Origin: Bimastos eiseni
Lineage: Eukaryota; Annelida; Clitellata; Crassiclitellata; Lumbricidae
Assembly (NCBI GenBank): GCA_959347315.1
Contig: OY365810.1
Span: 8,961,647-9,025,646, forward strand
Length of the DNA: 64,000 nucleotides
Direction of reading: 5' to 3'
Below the pieces are notes generated by a model. That model was not told the DNA's origin. It worked only from the letters and a program-made list of their open reading frames with translations, and made no database searches. The position numbers and the translations under genes are program-made. Positions 35,501-47,293 of the stretch are shown one piece after another (within the stretch, counting starts at the first letter, position 1; every line of letters begins with the position of its first letter).

Positions 35501-36375
35501 CTACCGCAGGTAAGAGACCTGGCGCTACATCAACATCATAACACGCTCCAAATCACAAGAATTGGAGTCAAGCGCCTTGAAGCAAGCAATCAATCGCGGT
35601 GGCGGCACTGGTGATGATGGTGCACTTACACAATGTTGCTTTAAAGGCCTACAGTTCCCATGATGTAATTTCATTTCCTATCTAACTATTTGGTTTAAGC
35701 CTCTAGACGGCATTGTATATATCTTGACAATGTTATGGTATTTCTTCAAAGTCATTATTGCATCTGCGCATGGCAACACTACACGTAATGAAACATCTTG
35801 TACTAGGCCTATTGCATTTCGATAAGCGCATAACGAATAGCAGAATTGCGCAATCGTCGGCGCCTATAGAATCCCTACGTTTAATCGTGTAATATTTAAA
35901 TACGTTATTGTTCACTCCTTCGAATATTTGAAATATGGGATAGGCCTAGAGTAAGCACGATCTGAATTTAGATTTAATGAGCATGAAGGCGAAGGTGGCG
36001 GAACCCATGCCAGCCAACTGCAAAAATCCCAAAATCGCAACAATATTAAACGTTTTCTCTAACTACAATTGAAATCACTTTCGTGAAATCCTCAATCATC
36101 AATTGTTCCTCTCGATTCGTTAGTGCCAGCATGTCATGTTTGCAACGGCTTCTATTATCTCCTTCTGGGATCACTCGTCATGTGTATTTTTGGCCAATTA
36201 TATCTTGGTGAATGTAGGCCTTTAAATGAGAGGCAAGCTACATTGTTTAAAAACACCATCATCACCAGCGGCGCTACCACGATTGCTTGCTTCAAGGTGC
36301 TTGACTCCAATTCTTGTGATTTGGAACACGTTATGGTGATGTTGATGTAACGCCAGGTTTCTTATCTCCGGTAGT
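35501..36375. repeat. inverted repeat in the intron of gene 5
   Basis: Arm 35501-35653 and arm 36213-36375 are reverse complements with scattered mismatches (CAATTCTTGTGATTTGGA, GCTTGACTCCAATTC, TTAAAGGCCTAC). The spacer is about 560 bases. The same intron sequence occurs in one orientation in gene 7 (46090-46230), so this is an inverted duplication of a paralogue's intron. Confidence 0.8.
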
Positions 36376-36896
36376 AACAGAAATTTGCCTAAATCTGTTA
36401 GTTTGGTTGGAGTCTAATTATTTGTCTATTACTAATAATTCTACGCGCATCCTTAGTCTTAACCAAAGTCCTTAGAACCTGCTAAGCTTGTGTGCTCTAC
36501 ACGCACGCATTCTATTCTTGTCAATCACAGGCATATGGCAATGTAAATCGTAAACTTCAAATCTCTTATGAACCAATGGTAAAAAAATCGCAGCGTACCA
36601 TGCAGTTTATTCATGAACGCTGTGTCAAATCATGGAAATTATCCGAAGAGTAGTCCAAAGTAGGTCCGAGTCTGTTTGAGAGTCAGATGGTCAGAGAATT
36701 CAGAATGGCTGTTAAGGCGGGAGTAGTTTTGGTCGAGAATTGTTGGAGTGTTGGATGCTGGATTTTTGTTCGATTGGCGAACGTGAGACGAGAAGTAACT
36801 TGGAGTCGAAACAAACTGAGACATGAGGATGATAGGTTGAGCGAGTTGAATGGATGGCGTGACAATGAACATTGTTTACAAAAGGAAATCGCTTAC

Positions 36897-38040
36897 CTTC
36901 AATTTCGCCAATCAGGTTTTCGCAAGCATCTTTTAGAAATTCTTCAAGTTCTGATTTTCTGAAGTGGAAATTGAAAGATTGAATTGCTCTTTCTGTGGTA
37001 GGTTTGCATTGTTCTTGCAACTCCGCCGCTCTTGCAGATAAGTCAGAAAATGCGCGACATATATCGCTAGCTGATCCTTTGGCAATTATCTGCTGAGAGT
37101 AAGAATTGTAAGTTTCTAAACTAGATAGATATGTATCAATGTCACCTGTTTCCATTTGGATTTCTTTCAGTTTGCTTTGCCTTATCAAACATAGACCTTG
37201 TAGCAGAGAATGTGCATGCTCATCAGCAAGCTTCTTCACTTCATCCTTTCGTTTCTCTGTCTGGTATTCTAAAGTCTCAACCATATTCTTTGTGTCTTCC
37301 ATTACTTTCATTAGTGCTACCTTTTTCGCCTCAGCTTTAGTTTTGCATTCAGTTATTGCTTTTGCATTGCTTTCCATCTGTTTCTGAAAGTCATCCACGA
37401 ATCTGTTAACATGAGAACCTTCATGATTCTTATGGCAGTCAATGAAGCAGATGGCACATACAACTGTTTTACAATCAGCACAATATACATCCATAACTTT
37501 TTGCTCATGCAGTTCACAAAGACTTGGTGTTAGATCTGTCATTACATTTTGGCCTTCGTCATGTTCAGTCAATGGCATCAATTTATGATTCCTTGTAAAT
37601 TTAAATTCTCCATGTTCTTTGCTGCATTTCTCGCACAAATTGTACTTGCATTCAACACAGTGTGCAACGGCGTTTGGAATTTCTTTCCCTGTTTCTTGTT
37701 TATCGTCGTCTAGACACGCATCACATAAAACTCTGGAAGACGGTGCCTGATTTGAAATATTTGAAGCTTGTATCAGTCTCTCAATGAAGAAATTCTTAGT
37801 AAGTCCATGAAATCCTTCTTTTGGAATTTTGAACATTCGTCTACAGATTGGACAAAGCATCTCATCTCCTGGTCCTTTGTTGGTTTTGAGTCCAGTCTCT
37901 TGGATGCATTTCATGCAGAACGTATGAATGCATGGCAATGCTTTCGGATCGATGAAGACTTCGGTGCATATACAACATGTAATCATGTCTTCAAGTTCTT
38001 GCTTTTTGATGACACCACTGTCTAGATCGTTCGCAGCCAT
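36897..38040 (-). CDS. gene 5, exon 1: RING finger, two B-boxes and coiled coil (TRIM)
   Basis: The ATG at 38040 begins MAANDLDSGVIKKQELEDM. A C3HC4 RING follows at residues 22-66 (C22/C25, C37, H39, C42, C45, C63, C66; core TCCICTEVFIDPKALPCIHT). B-box 1 spans about 106-152 and B-box 2 about 175-210 (CELHEQKVMDVYCADC, CAICFIDCHKNHEGSH). A coiled coil runs to about 375. The exon ends at GEIE G|GTAAGC in phase 1 and is 1144 nt, the same length as gene 9's. The RING implies E3 ubiquitin-ligase activity with an E2 partner. All zinc ligands are present. An IRF-type site lies ~35 bases upstream of the ATG. Confidence 0.9.
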
Positions 38041-38062
38041 TTTATAATCTGGAACGATCCTG

Positions 38063-38085
38063 AAATCGAAAGCACTTTCGATTTC
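38063..38085 (-). promoter_or_regulatory. palindromic IRF/ISRE-like site upstream of gene 5
   Basis: Two 10-base arms (AAATCGAAAG / CTTTCGATTT) are separated by CA. On the coding strand it contains GAAATCGAAAGT, which fits the IRF consensus GAAANNGAAA. The same palindrome precedes gene 9 and, degraded, gene 7. Binding is inferred. Confidence 0.55.
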
Positions 38086-38590
38086 ACTTTAGGAAGTTTT
38101 GGCGCAGACTTTATGGGCCGACAGGTTTCGAAAATCCGTCTACAACAACTGCATACGTGTGTAATAACTTCTGATAAGATAAAATAACAAACATCTCAAA
38201 ATATAGTATGTCCTAAGATCCACGATACTAAACAGTCTAAGATATAAAATTAAATCACATCCAATAGTAAGTAAATGCGCTATATTGCTTGCTAGAATGA
38301 ATGCACTGTTGGCTGTTACTGGCAACTGAAACACTAAATATAGCTCAATGTTGTTTGAACCTTGAGTGTTTCTTTCCGTTTAGACGAACAGATAATCATG
38401 ATTTAGCGCAAGTTGTTACAAATATTCAATTCGAATAAGCGATAGGGTTCATGAATATTTTTGCTCTGCTGGGTGCGTAATTTTTCTCTATGCTTCTGAC
38501 CTCCAATAAGATTCAATTTCAATCTCTCATTATCGTTATGAGCACTCTACTTATTACTTTGTTATTCAGACGCCTACTACATGTATATAG

Positions 38591-39040
38591 CAGCGTTTCC
38601 CAATCTCTTTGGCCGTCGAACCAGGCCCACTGAGAGGGGTAGTGGGGGACAAATGACCCGGGCCCTTACCCCTGAAACAGGGACCCCAGCCTCTGATTCA
38701 TTTATACTTTTTCTGTATTGGCTAATCAATTTATTAACAAAACACATTTGGTTTTATTAACTAAATTTTTTTAAATTTAGGCTCTATTTCTACTTCAATA
38801 CTCTCAGTTAGTTCTTTTGCGGCATTTCTGGCCTTTATGTTTGCAAAAGAATTAATAATTGAAGCAAATTGTAAAGTTTTTGATAACTCCGCTTTAAAGT
38901 CCAATGTTGCCAATCTGCTTACCCTGTTTTGACACACTGTTGCCAGCTGATAGTGTTTGACTCGTTTTAATACACTGAATGATCTCTCTGCGCTTGTAAC
39001 GGAAGCTGGAAGACAAAAATCTTCATGGCAACAATTAAAC
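38591..39040 (-). mobile_element. hAT transposon 3' end with transposase C-terminus
   Basis: The end CAGCGTTTCCCAATC at 38591 is a hAT terminal repeat like that of 7047-8568. Inside, the minus strand (39038-38761) has an uninterrupted frame without ATG: CLPASVTSAERSFSVLKRVK, HYQLATVCQNRVSRLATLDF, KAELSKTLQFASIINSFANI, then a TAG stop at 38761. This is the hAT C-terminal dimerisation domain (ERSFS.LK..K..L......RL..L). The rest of the transposase is absent, so the element is truncated. No matching target duplication was found. Confidence 0.75.
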
Positions 39041-39157
39041 TGGGCGGGGGAGATTCTGTAGACACCTAAGAGTAGCTACATGTAATTAGGTGTAATGGAA
39101 AACTCGCCAAACAAGAAGTTGGCCCATACCACATTTCAATTGAAATGTTTTCAGGAT

Positions 39158-40004
39158 GCTAATTAAATCAAATATTAAATGAGCAGCGGTCATTGTTGAG
39201 ATGATAACATGTCAGTCCAATTTAAAAGCAAGTACATTTTCAGAATATTATTGAAAAAGTTAAGTGAAAACCGAGTAAATTTCGGTCAGTATCCATGTTA
39301 AAATCCATAGCTGTACATAGCAATTTGGTGGTTATATAAATTATTGTCCAGCTTACAGTGAACATAGATGAGAGACTGATATGACCTCATTCAATTAAGT
39401 GCTATTTAACCAAGTTTTTTCTAGCACAATCACATAGGTTTCCTCAGTTAGAAAAAAGCGTTAGACATCTACGAGTCCCTGCCATAATTATAGCCGAATC
39501 CCGGGGCATCAACCCCCTCTGACCTCCCTCTCGCCGGAACTGGGTCTGGTAAAAATTACTGAGTGTGTTGTCATGCACAGATGCGCCAAATACTTTGAAG
39601 AAATGCCATAATAGTTATTGTTTAGATCAATGCGATGCGGTCAATAGGCAGACAGTCAGCCAAACATTTATAATGGAACAATGAAATCATGGTTACCGAA
39701 GACTTTTAAATGAGAGACGAGTCATTTAGTTTATACGCGCCCTCATCACCATGACAGAACACCACCTCGATCACCGATCGGTTGCTTCAAGATGCTTGAC
39801 TCCGTTTCTTGCGAAATTTTGTAGAACGTCAACAATAATGTCGGTGTGAAGCGAGGTTTTATATAACCTCTGGTGGGTTAAGAAAACTAAATAAATTACA
39901 ATTTTTACTTTTGTATTTTTAGATAGACTTAGATACATGTCTGACCCAGTCTTGTTTCAGACAATCAGAACAAAGGCCGCAGAAAAAGGAGAGAAGCCAA
40001 TCAC
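39158..40004 (+). repeat. large inverted duplication, left arm
   Basis: This ~850-base arm is nearly identical to the reverse complement of 45957-46812; the spacer is 5.95 kb. The right arm is in its original place (intron and propeller start of gene 7), so this is the moved copy. It ends abruptly within the propeller exon, where a SINE begins. Confidence 0.9.
39923..40004 (+). pseudogene. fragment 6: start of an NHL-propeller exon, inverted
   Basis: After the acceptor tatttttag the plus strand reads RLRYMSDPVLFQTIRTKAAE, KGEKPIT, then stops matching at the SINE boundary. It is the inverted copy of the first ~27 codons of gene 7's propeller exon. Confidence 0.8.
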
Positions 40005-40006
40005 CT

Positions 40007-40301
40007 ACCTAAACAAATATTGAGAAGAAAGAACAGAACCCGATCCAACCGCCCCAACGATTGACCAACTTATTATGTTTTATTACCGAAATTTGATACC
40101 GCCCTTCTTCCAACATCTTTTGCTCAGAAGCGCATACACACGCCTCGACGGCGCAATTGCCGTTGTACTGCAGAGCAATGGTGCGCGAAGGACTTGCTCA
40201 AGGTCCCTACACAGTGACGCCCCGGACGAGGCTCGAACCCACGCGGTCAGCACACACTGAACGTTACGGGCTGACCGCTCTAACCGATCGGCCACTGTGC
40301 C
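40007..40301 (-). mobile_element. tRNA-derived SINE
   Basis: Read on the minus strand, a tRNA-like head starts at 40301 with box A (TGGCCGATCGG, 40294-40284) and box B (GGTTCGAGCCT, 40239-40229), 45 bases apart, as in RNA polymerase III promoters. The body carries GGGACCTTGAGCAAGTCC, a motif seen in many aquatic-animal SINEs. A second copy lies at 58573-58846. No short tandem tail was seen. Confidence 0.7.
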
Positions 40302-40324
40302 ACACAAACTGTTTATGGTCAGAT

Positions 40325-40790
40325 AACTATCGGAAAAATGTTTTGAAAGGAACAAAGTCCTACAACCTCATAGACTTCAAACAGGCCTTAGATGATATGT
40401 GCAAAGAGGGTTGTGGCAAGTACTTAGAAATGACGGAGTACCGGAGAACCTGGTGGAACTGCTTGAAAACTTATATAGCAAGTCGCTAAGTGCGGTGAGG
40501 ATAGACGACGAGTTAACAGAATTGTTCAACACAGTGGTAGGGTTAAGACAAGATTGCTAGACTTTCGCCCGACCTCGTCAACTTGCCGGAAATGACACGG
40601 CTGCTGGACGGTGATGAACATAGCATTGAGCTCTTTGGAAGCTGGAGTCATGGTGAACGGAAGACTGCTTAACAACCTTCGGTTTGCAAAATAATTATAT
40701 CGACCTGATCGGAGAAACAGCAGGGCAGCTACAGGAGCTTACGGATAGCGTGAGTGTCCTTAGCAAAAGGATGGATCTTAAAATCAATAT
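40325..40790 (+). mobile_element. RTE-like LINE reverse-transcriptase remnant
   Basis: Across several frames the plus strand reads DFKQAL, LVELLENLYSKSLSAVRIDD, ELTELFNTVVGLRQD, VMVNGRLLNNLRFA and YIDLIGETAGQLQELTDSVS. This is the order of RT motifs through the ADD box. The box itself is damaged. It belongs to the same type as the LINE at 56.7-59.1 kb. Confidence 0.65.
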
Positions 40791-40799
40791 TTTTTAATT

Positions 40800-43120
40800 C
40801 TAATAATTCTGCCAGATCTTTTCTTGCTTAAAAATTGTTTTAGTTATAGGTTCTCCATATCATGTTCTACTATTATAGTTTCAGGTAGTTATTTAGTTAT
40901 AATTAGGGGCCTACTTTTAATGATAATTGTAAGATCATTTGCATGGGATTCTGGACATTTGTTTTTTGGGATTATGAACTTTGTGACGTCATATTTGAGA
41001 GGGAAATTACATTAAACAGACGACGCATGACGAGGGGTAAAAATTTGATCATAATTGCCATATGACATTTATGGACGGTCCCCAAAAGTAATGTAGCACA
41101 ATGTCAGCATGATAAAATCGGTGCATATTTATGAGCAGTTTTCAAAGTCTAAATAATTAAGCAATTTTAAATGTTGCTCTAAAGCAAACCGTGTGATTCT
41201 TTGCATAGACCTACGATTTGAAATATAACATTAACAGGTTAGATATCGTAGCATTCTTTACGACTCAACAAATTTCATATTTTATTCAGCGAATGATAAA
41301 GGATTTTATATGTAGAACTTGCCATGCATGTATGAAAGTATAAAAATTCAGATGTATTACCCTTATCCGCCAGTTTAATTCATATTGTGCTTGACAGGCA
41401 TTTGTTGGTTATTTCTTAATTATATTCTGAATAGAATCTCTACGGATGATAGAGAATTCGCTGACCATCTGTTTTGGTTACTTCAGTGTTAAAATAATGT
41501 CTTAGCAGTCTCAGTGTTGGATTATATAAGATACCTCACAAAGCAAGATGAATTAACAGAAAACAGGTGGTTGAACTGCATATGGCCTGTGGAAGTTAGT
41601 TACAAAGCTAACATCACCAAACAAGAGGTTTACCCGTTATATTAAAATGAGCTATCCTCAAGTACAAACCATGTTTTTTCTCCTAAAACTTTTTCCTGTC
41701 ACATTAATTTAACTAAAATTTATCTTCTTTTGCAATTACTATGCTTCTTTTTCTTCTACACCAAAACACGTTGCGTTCCATCAATAATCAATAATGACAT
41801 CGATAGCGTGTGAGAAATTGAGGGCTTATTTTGAAGACTTTCAATTTTATCAGCTATTTTTAACCTTTTAAAGGCCAGCGTTGTTGATTATGCCTTAAGT
41901 TTTACTACGCGATGGTCGTTAAGGGGTTAATCATTCCATTTCTTTGCTTACGTCGCATGAATTTAAGTCATATTTTGCGGATTTATTCAAAAAATGATGT
42001 AGGATACTGAAGATTTTATTTTTATAGATATTAGCTTTATCGTCAAGCAGTTACTGACAAACGTTTAGGGGTCCACTTTTCATCGGGACACAGTGCATAT
42101 ATGCTGATTAAAATGTCTTAGAATGATAAAGAAATGGCTGATCATGGGTTGATTACTGCCGTGTCAGAAAATTCTTTAGAAGACATTCTCAGTTCAAGAG
42201 TTGTACAGTGGTGTAATAGTTTAGATGACTGCTTTTAAGTTGAAGCTCAGAAAATTGGGCTATTAGTCTAAGCATGTCTCAGGTTAAATACTGGAGTGTT
42301 TCTAGCACAGACTAATCGTCTTTCGAACCACTTTAAACCCTTAATTGTTGTTTTGTACTGAGCTTTCAAATAATCTCTATTTTATTGTTCTATTGACACG
42401 GTTTGTCTACTTTAAATTTATGACTTATTTTCAATTCATTCAAGTAGTTTTCTCAGCCTGAGACTAAATCCTATAAATTAGGGTGACATTTCTAGTCATG
42501 TTGAATATAGAAAATTCTAAAACGCATCAATGAGCTTATGAGGAAATCTCTCTTCTTGACAATTCCATAACATCTTTCAGCTTTATGTTGTTGGCACATA
42601 CTATAGGCCATGTGCCATATAGAGACACGTGCCATGTATACATGGCACATGTCTCAAAGGGTACGGGTTGAATTTGAGGTTGACTGGTTAAAACGGTTGG
42701 AGAGTGAACTAAGTAAAGGGAACTAATTAAAGAAAATCAACGGTAGGCAGGTTTAACTGCATTATTCATGCTACGTTATGCAAGCGCGACCTTCGAATGC
42801 AAATCGTCGGGTACCTCGTGAAATTTTAACACCTTTGACGGCGAAAATGAGGCGCAGTATAAATTTCGCCTTAATCATAGAACCTCCTAAACACTTTTTG
42901 ACGTCTTAAAGTCGTCGAATGTGACGAATCACAACGGTTGCCATCTTTGTTTACATTGCCCGTACGCTAGGCATAGAGGACTTACTCCTACCTCATAATC
43001 GGAGTAGGCTTACACCTAGCGTAGAGGGCTGCGCTGCTGTTATAATTACCAACATAACATAACCCACTACACCGGCGTAGGCCATTTTACGTCGGTAGTA
43101 GGAGATACTCCAACCGACAT
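40800..43120. other. gene-free stretch with diverged repeat units
   Basis: No gene recognised. 41400-41690 resembles 44100-44400 (ending AACAAGAGGTTTACC / AATAAGAAGTTGACC), and a scrap at 39100-39135 carries the same end. 42060-42200 has a further partial copy (GAAAATTCTTTAGAAGACAT). These look like old duplications of one non-coding unit. Confidence 0.45.
42622..42655. repeat. 34-base palindrome
   Basis: GAGACACGTGCCATGTA / TACATGGCACATGTCTC form two 17-base arms with no spacer and one mismatched pair. It could extrude as a cruciform or give a short hairpin in RNA. No gene is close. Confidence 0.8.
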
Positions 43121-43585
43121 AACTACCGGCCTGATGAGGCCAAGGCAAGTCCTAAACACTGACTACGAATAGGACTTCGTTTATTTGAGTTTGAAACGTT
43201 ATTCAAAATTGCAGTAGCTCTACACTGTATAGACTACTTTAATAACCAATTTCTCTGTCATCTTTGATTCCCACTTCAATTTGATTCTGTTATATAGACA
43301 TGGTATTACATCGGTGCTTGAAAAGAATCATGATTAACACAGTGCTCTTTGATTGGTCCTAAATCAATTATATGATTATCTACCAGACGTCAATACAAAC
43401 ACAGACTAAAGACTCTCTCGTAACCGAAGGTCTATTCCTCTACAATGATACCACATGCCAGACCATTTCCTGATCCAATTTTTCGCGGCGACCTGAGACC
43501 AGGTATCGGATTGTAAATGGCGAAACAAGACGATAACATTTCAGAACATGAGTCGGTCAGAGGACTTGATAATTGTATCCACGTA
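43120..43585. repeat. ~450-bp non-coding unit, copy 2 of 3
   Basis: Diverged copy of 32675-33135, in the same orientation, sharing CTGATGAGGCCAA, CTCTACACTGT, AATACAAACACAGACT and GAACATGAGTCGGTC. No GH16 coding sequence accompanies this copy. Confidence 0.65.
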
Positions 43586-43800
43586 TTTAGAATTCCAGTA
43601 GCGTGGTCAAATATTCTCATAAAGATACTAGCAAGGAGAGTACAGGCAACAACAGAAGCAGTCGAAGGACTGGAAGAAGATCAATTCGGGTTGAGAAAGC
43701 GAATGGGAACGAAGGGCGCTATGACTACTAACGGTTACAGAGAGGAGCTGTTCAGAATGATCAAGTGGTCTACATTACGGCCATTTCCGGATTAAAAACT
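43586..43800 (+). mobile_element. RTE-like LINE scrap (RT N-terminal part)
   Basis: The plus strand reads VAWSNILIKILARRVQATTE, AVEGLEEDQFGLRKRMGTKG, which fits RT motif 0/1 of RTE-like LINEs ('..KIL..R.......L...QFGFRKG.GT'). It is cut on both sides. Confidence 0.6.
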
Positions 43801-44099
43801 GCCCTGAATGTGATAACAGCAATACAGAGTATTAACTTCAACCTATCTACAACTTCAAATTATTTGTTTACTTACATTTATAAACCTCTTAAAATTAATG
43901 CGTAATCAAATGGCCTTGTTGACCCAGACCGAAGGTTGGTTCATCAATTTAACACTACATATTCTGAATAAATTTGACCTTGAAGTGACTGGTCAACCCA
44001 GTATCATGTCAAGGTTAAATAGTCAAAATCAAAATAAAAGTGCCACAACTGATATTCACCCGATTAAAACAATATTTGGTTGGGTCATGGCCATTTTTT

Positions 44100-44660
44100 A
44101 TTGATAAACTCACTAAATGCTGATCAAAATCTCTCAGGATGATAAAGTATTTTCTGATGATCTACACTGTATCTGTATTACTTTCGCGTTAGAATAATTC
44201 TTTGGTAGTCTCAATTATGTACTTTGTCAAATGCTCTTCAAGCAACATGAATAAATATAAAAGTTATTGGCAGGACAAAAACAGGCGGTCGAACTGTATT
44301 AAGTCACATAAGAGAAGCTAATCGGGTGCAACAGAAACCTCGCCAAATAAGAAGTTGACCTATATCCATTATATTAAAACGAACTGTTCTCAAAAACAAG
44401 CCATGTTCTTATCCCAGTTTTTAGTACAGGGCTTTTAATTGGTCCTTAATTAATCATATCATTATCTGCCAAACGTCAATACAAACACAGACTACAGACC
44501 AATCAGGTGCAATAATTCCATATGACAGATCATTTCCTAAACCCATTTTCGTCCCGACCTAAGATCAGGTACCGGATTGTATAAAATTATGGAGAAGCAA
44601 GGTGAGAACATTTCTGTTCGGAGGCCACGTAACAATCTCCACGTTCTTCGAAATCCGGCT
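44100..44660. repeat. diverged non-coding units (copy of 41.4-41.7 kb and unit copy 3)
   Basis: 44100-44400 matches 41400-41690 in patches, and 44420-44660 matches 43360-43585 (CGTCAATACAAACACAGACT, ATCATTTCCTAAACCCATTT). The order suggests a local tandem duplication before divergence. Confidence 0.55.
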
Positions 44661-45112
44661 TCGTAATTTTCTTTATCTTAAGCGTTGAACTTTCTACTCT
44701 TTGATATTGATTTAGAAATGGATCGGTTGTTCCGGTAATTTCCCCACAACAGCATGCAGAAATTCGTTCGATTTCTTTCCGCAGAAAATCTACAGTAGCC
44801 TATCTATCTTATTTAAGGCTCATATTATGAGCGGGGGTGCCTATATGATAATATGAGGAGACGGTGTATTTGGGACGAGAAACGACGCCGGGTTCGACAT
44901 ATCCAACAATTCGTAAACATCATCGAATTTAAAGGTTTAAGGTCCTCAGATAACGAAATTACCACAAACCAAATAAAGGAAGTTGAATAATGTACTTTCA
45001 ATAATATAGGCTAGTTAACTTTGGATAAAGACAAGAAATTTTAATACAAGAAAATTTCAAAGGCTAGGGCCTATTACTTGTTGATCTAAAGTTAAATTCT
45101 TGGTGCCATTAA

Positions 45113-46042
45113 TCATTTAAAGTCAAAAATCTAAATTCGTCCGTCTGCGAATATCTTCCTTCCAGAGTTCCATCCGCTGTCAGCCACAAACAGACGACCA
45201 TTTGAATCATCCAGAATAATCCTATATGGCTTTCGTAATCCGTAATTTCCTTCTTTTGAAAGAATCTCTCTCTGGAATTCCAAATCTTGATCCAGTAATA
45301 AAACTCGATTACAATCAGCAACCATCACATATCCATTTACATCAACAGACAACTGGGTTGGAGAATTTAATTGTTTGATGCTATCTCCACATTTTGCGCC
45401 AAATGACCTCTTAAGCTTTCCATCTGCATCCACCACACACACTCTATTCGTTTCAAAAACTCTAAGGCCATGACTGACCACGAAATGATCATTGATCAGT
45501 TTTATGGCATGCCTTATATGACAAATAAATGCGAAAGCGGACAGAATAACTTCTCGTATCAAATGTCCATCTGATGAATATATTCATGTAGTTTGTTTTT
45601 CTAGTGAAGAGATAAAATTACAGACCCTTCATTTGTAACAGATAGGCCCCATCCGTAATCTTCTCCTGTTGACCACCTCTTTGTTAAATTTCCATTTCGA
45701 TCAATTCTCAAGATTTCCTTAGGCTGACCATCGCCTTTGTAATCGAAGATATATATGCATTTATTTTTGTTGCAAGATACCATGTCCCACGGATCAATTA
45801 ATTCCTTCAAATTCCAACAATTATTGAAATTTAATTTTATCGCACCATATATTTCAATCTCTGAACATTCTTCACTCACGACAAAATGTTTTTTTCTAAG
45901 ATCGTCAAAATGTTTTTGTCTAAGATCGTCAAAATGTTTTTGTCTAAGATCGTCAATCCCCTGATTGGCTTCTCTCCTTTTTCTGCGGCCTTTGTTCTGA
46001 TTGTCTGGAACAAGACTGGATCAGACATGTATCTACGTCTAT
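45113..46042 (-). pseudogene. gene 7: NHL-propeller exon with stops and a frameshift
   Basis: The acceptor (tatttttag, phase 1) and start (RRYMSDPVLFQTIRTKAAEK) are intact. A 24-base unit encoding LTILDKNI/LTILDKNK is present three times at about 45885-45957, lengthening the first blade. Then come EIEIYGAIKLNFNNCWNLKE, KCIYIFDYKGDGQPKEILRI and WGLSVTNEGSVILSLH, a TAG stop near 45601, a frameshift near 45580 (EYI/SSDGHLIREV), and an intact stretch to FADGRI with another TAG at 45131. It is a dead exon, although long parts are conserved. Confidence 0.8.
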
Positions 46043-46812
46043 CTAAAAATACAAAAGTAAAAATTGTAAATTATTTAGTTTTCTTAACCAACCAGAGGTT
46101 ATATAAAACCTTGCTTCACACCGACATTATTGTTGACGTTCTACAAAATTTCGCAAGAAACGGAGTCAAGCATCTTGAAGCAACCGATCGGTGATCGAGG
46201 TGGTGTTCTGTCATGGTGATGAGGGCGCGTATAAACTAAATGACTCGTCTCTCATTTAAAAGTCTTCGGTAACCATGATTTCATTATTCCATTATAAATG
46301 TTTGGCTTACTGTCTGCCTATTGACCGCATCCCATTGATCTAAACAATAACTGTTATGGCATTTCTTCAAAGTATTTGGCGCATCTGTGCATGACAACAC
46401 ACTCAGTAATTTTTACCAGACCCAGTTCCGGCGAGAGGGAGGTCAGAGGGGGTTGATGCCCCGGGATTCGGCTATAATTATGGCAGGGACTCGTAGATGT
46501 CTAACGCTTTTTTCTAACTGAGGAAACCTATGTGATTGTGCTAGAAAAAACTTGGTTAAATAGCACTTAATTGAATGAGGTCATATCAGTCTCTCATCTA
46601 TGTTCACTGTAAGCTGGACAATAATTTATATAACCACCAAATTGCTATGTACAGCTATGGATTTTAACATGGATACTGACCGAAATTTACTCGGTTTTCA
46701 CTTAACTTTTTCAATAATATTCTGAAAATGTACTTGCTTTTAAATTGGACTGACATGTTATCATCTCAACAATGACCGCTGCTCATTTAATATTTGATTT
46801 GATTTAATTAGC
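45957..46812 (-). repeat. large inverted duplication, right (source) arm
   Basis: Reverse complement of 39158-40004 with few differences. It covers the first codons of gene 7's propeller exon and the intron upstream of it. Confidence 0.9.
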
Positions 46813-47060
46813 ATAGGCCTACCTACCCGATGTTTGCTAGATCCTTGTCCCTTACTCTTTCCATTCGCATTGCAGTCCTGCAATAGACTACAATTTTTCA
46901 ATATGGATTTTAAGCGACAATTGACTTTTGCGCATTGGTAACGGCACCAGAAATAGGCTTGGGAAAATTAATCGATTAATCGAGTTTTACTAATTGATTA
47001 ATTACAATGAAGCCAGTTGCGACCTAATTGAATCGTATTGACGCAGGCCAACAGCGACAG

Positions 47061-47129
47061 CGCTAGGCTGCTAGCAGAGTATTATGTGGGACGTCACGTC
47101 CCACATAATACTCTGCTAGCAGCCTAGCG
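47061..47129. repeat. near-perfect 69-base palindrome
   Basis: The 34-base arms (47061-47094 and 47096-47129) are exact reverse complements with a single C between them, centred on ACGTCACGT. Perfect arms imply recent origin, repair from the partner arm, or an assembly artefact. Confidence 0.9.
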
Positions 47130-47181
47130 TGGGTGGCAATAAAGCCACCTGTGTCACACAACCACTTACAGCCTTACAGGC

Positions 47182-47293
<112 letters not shown>

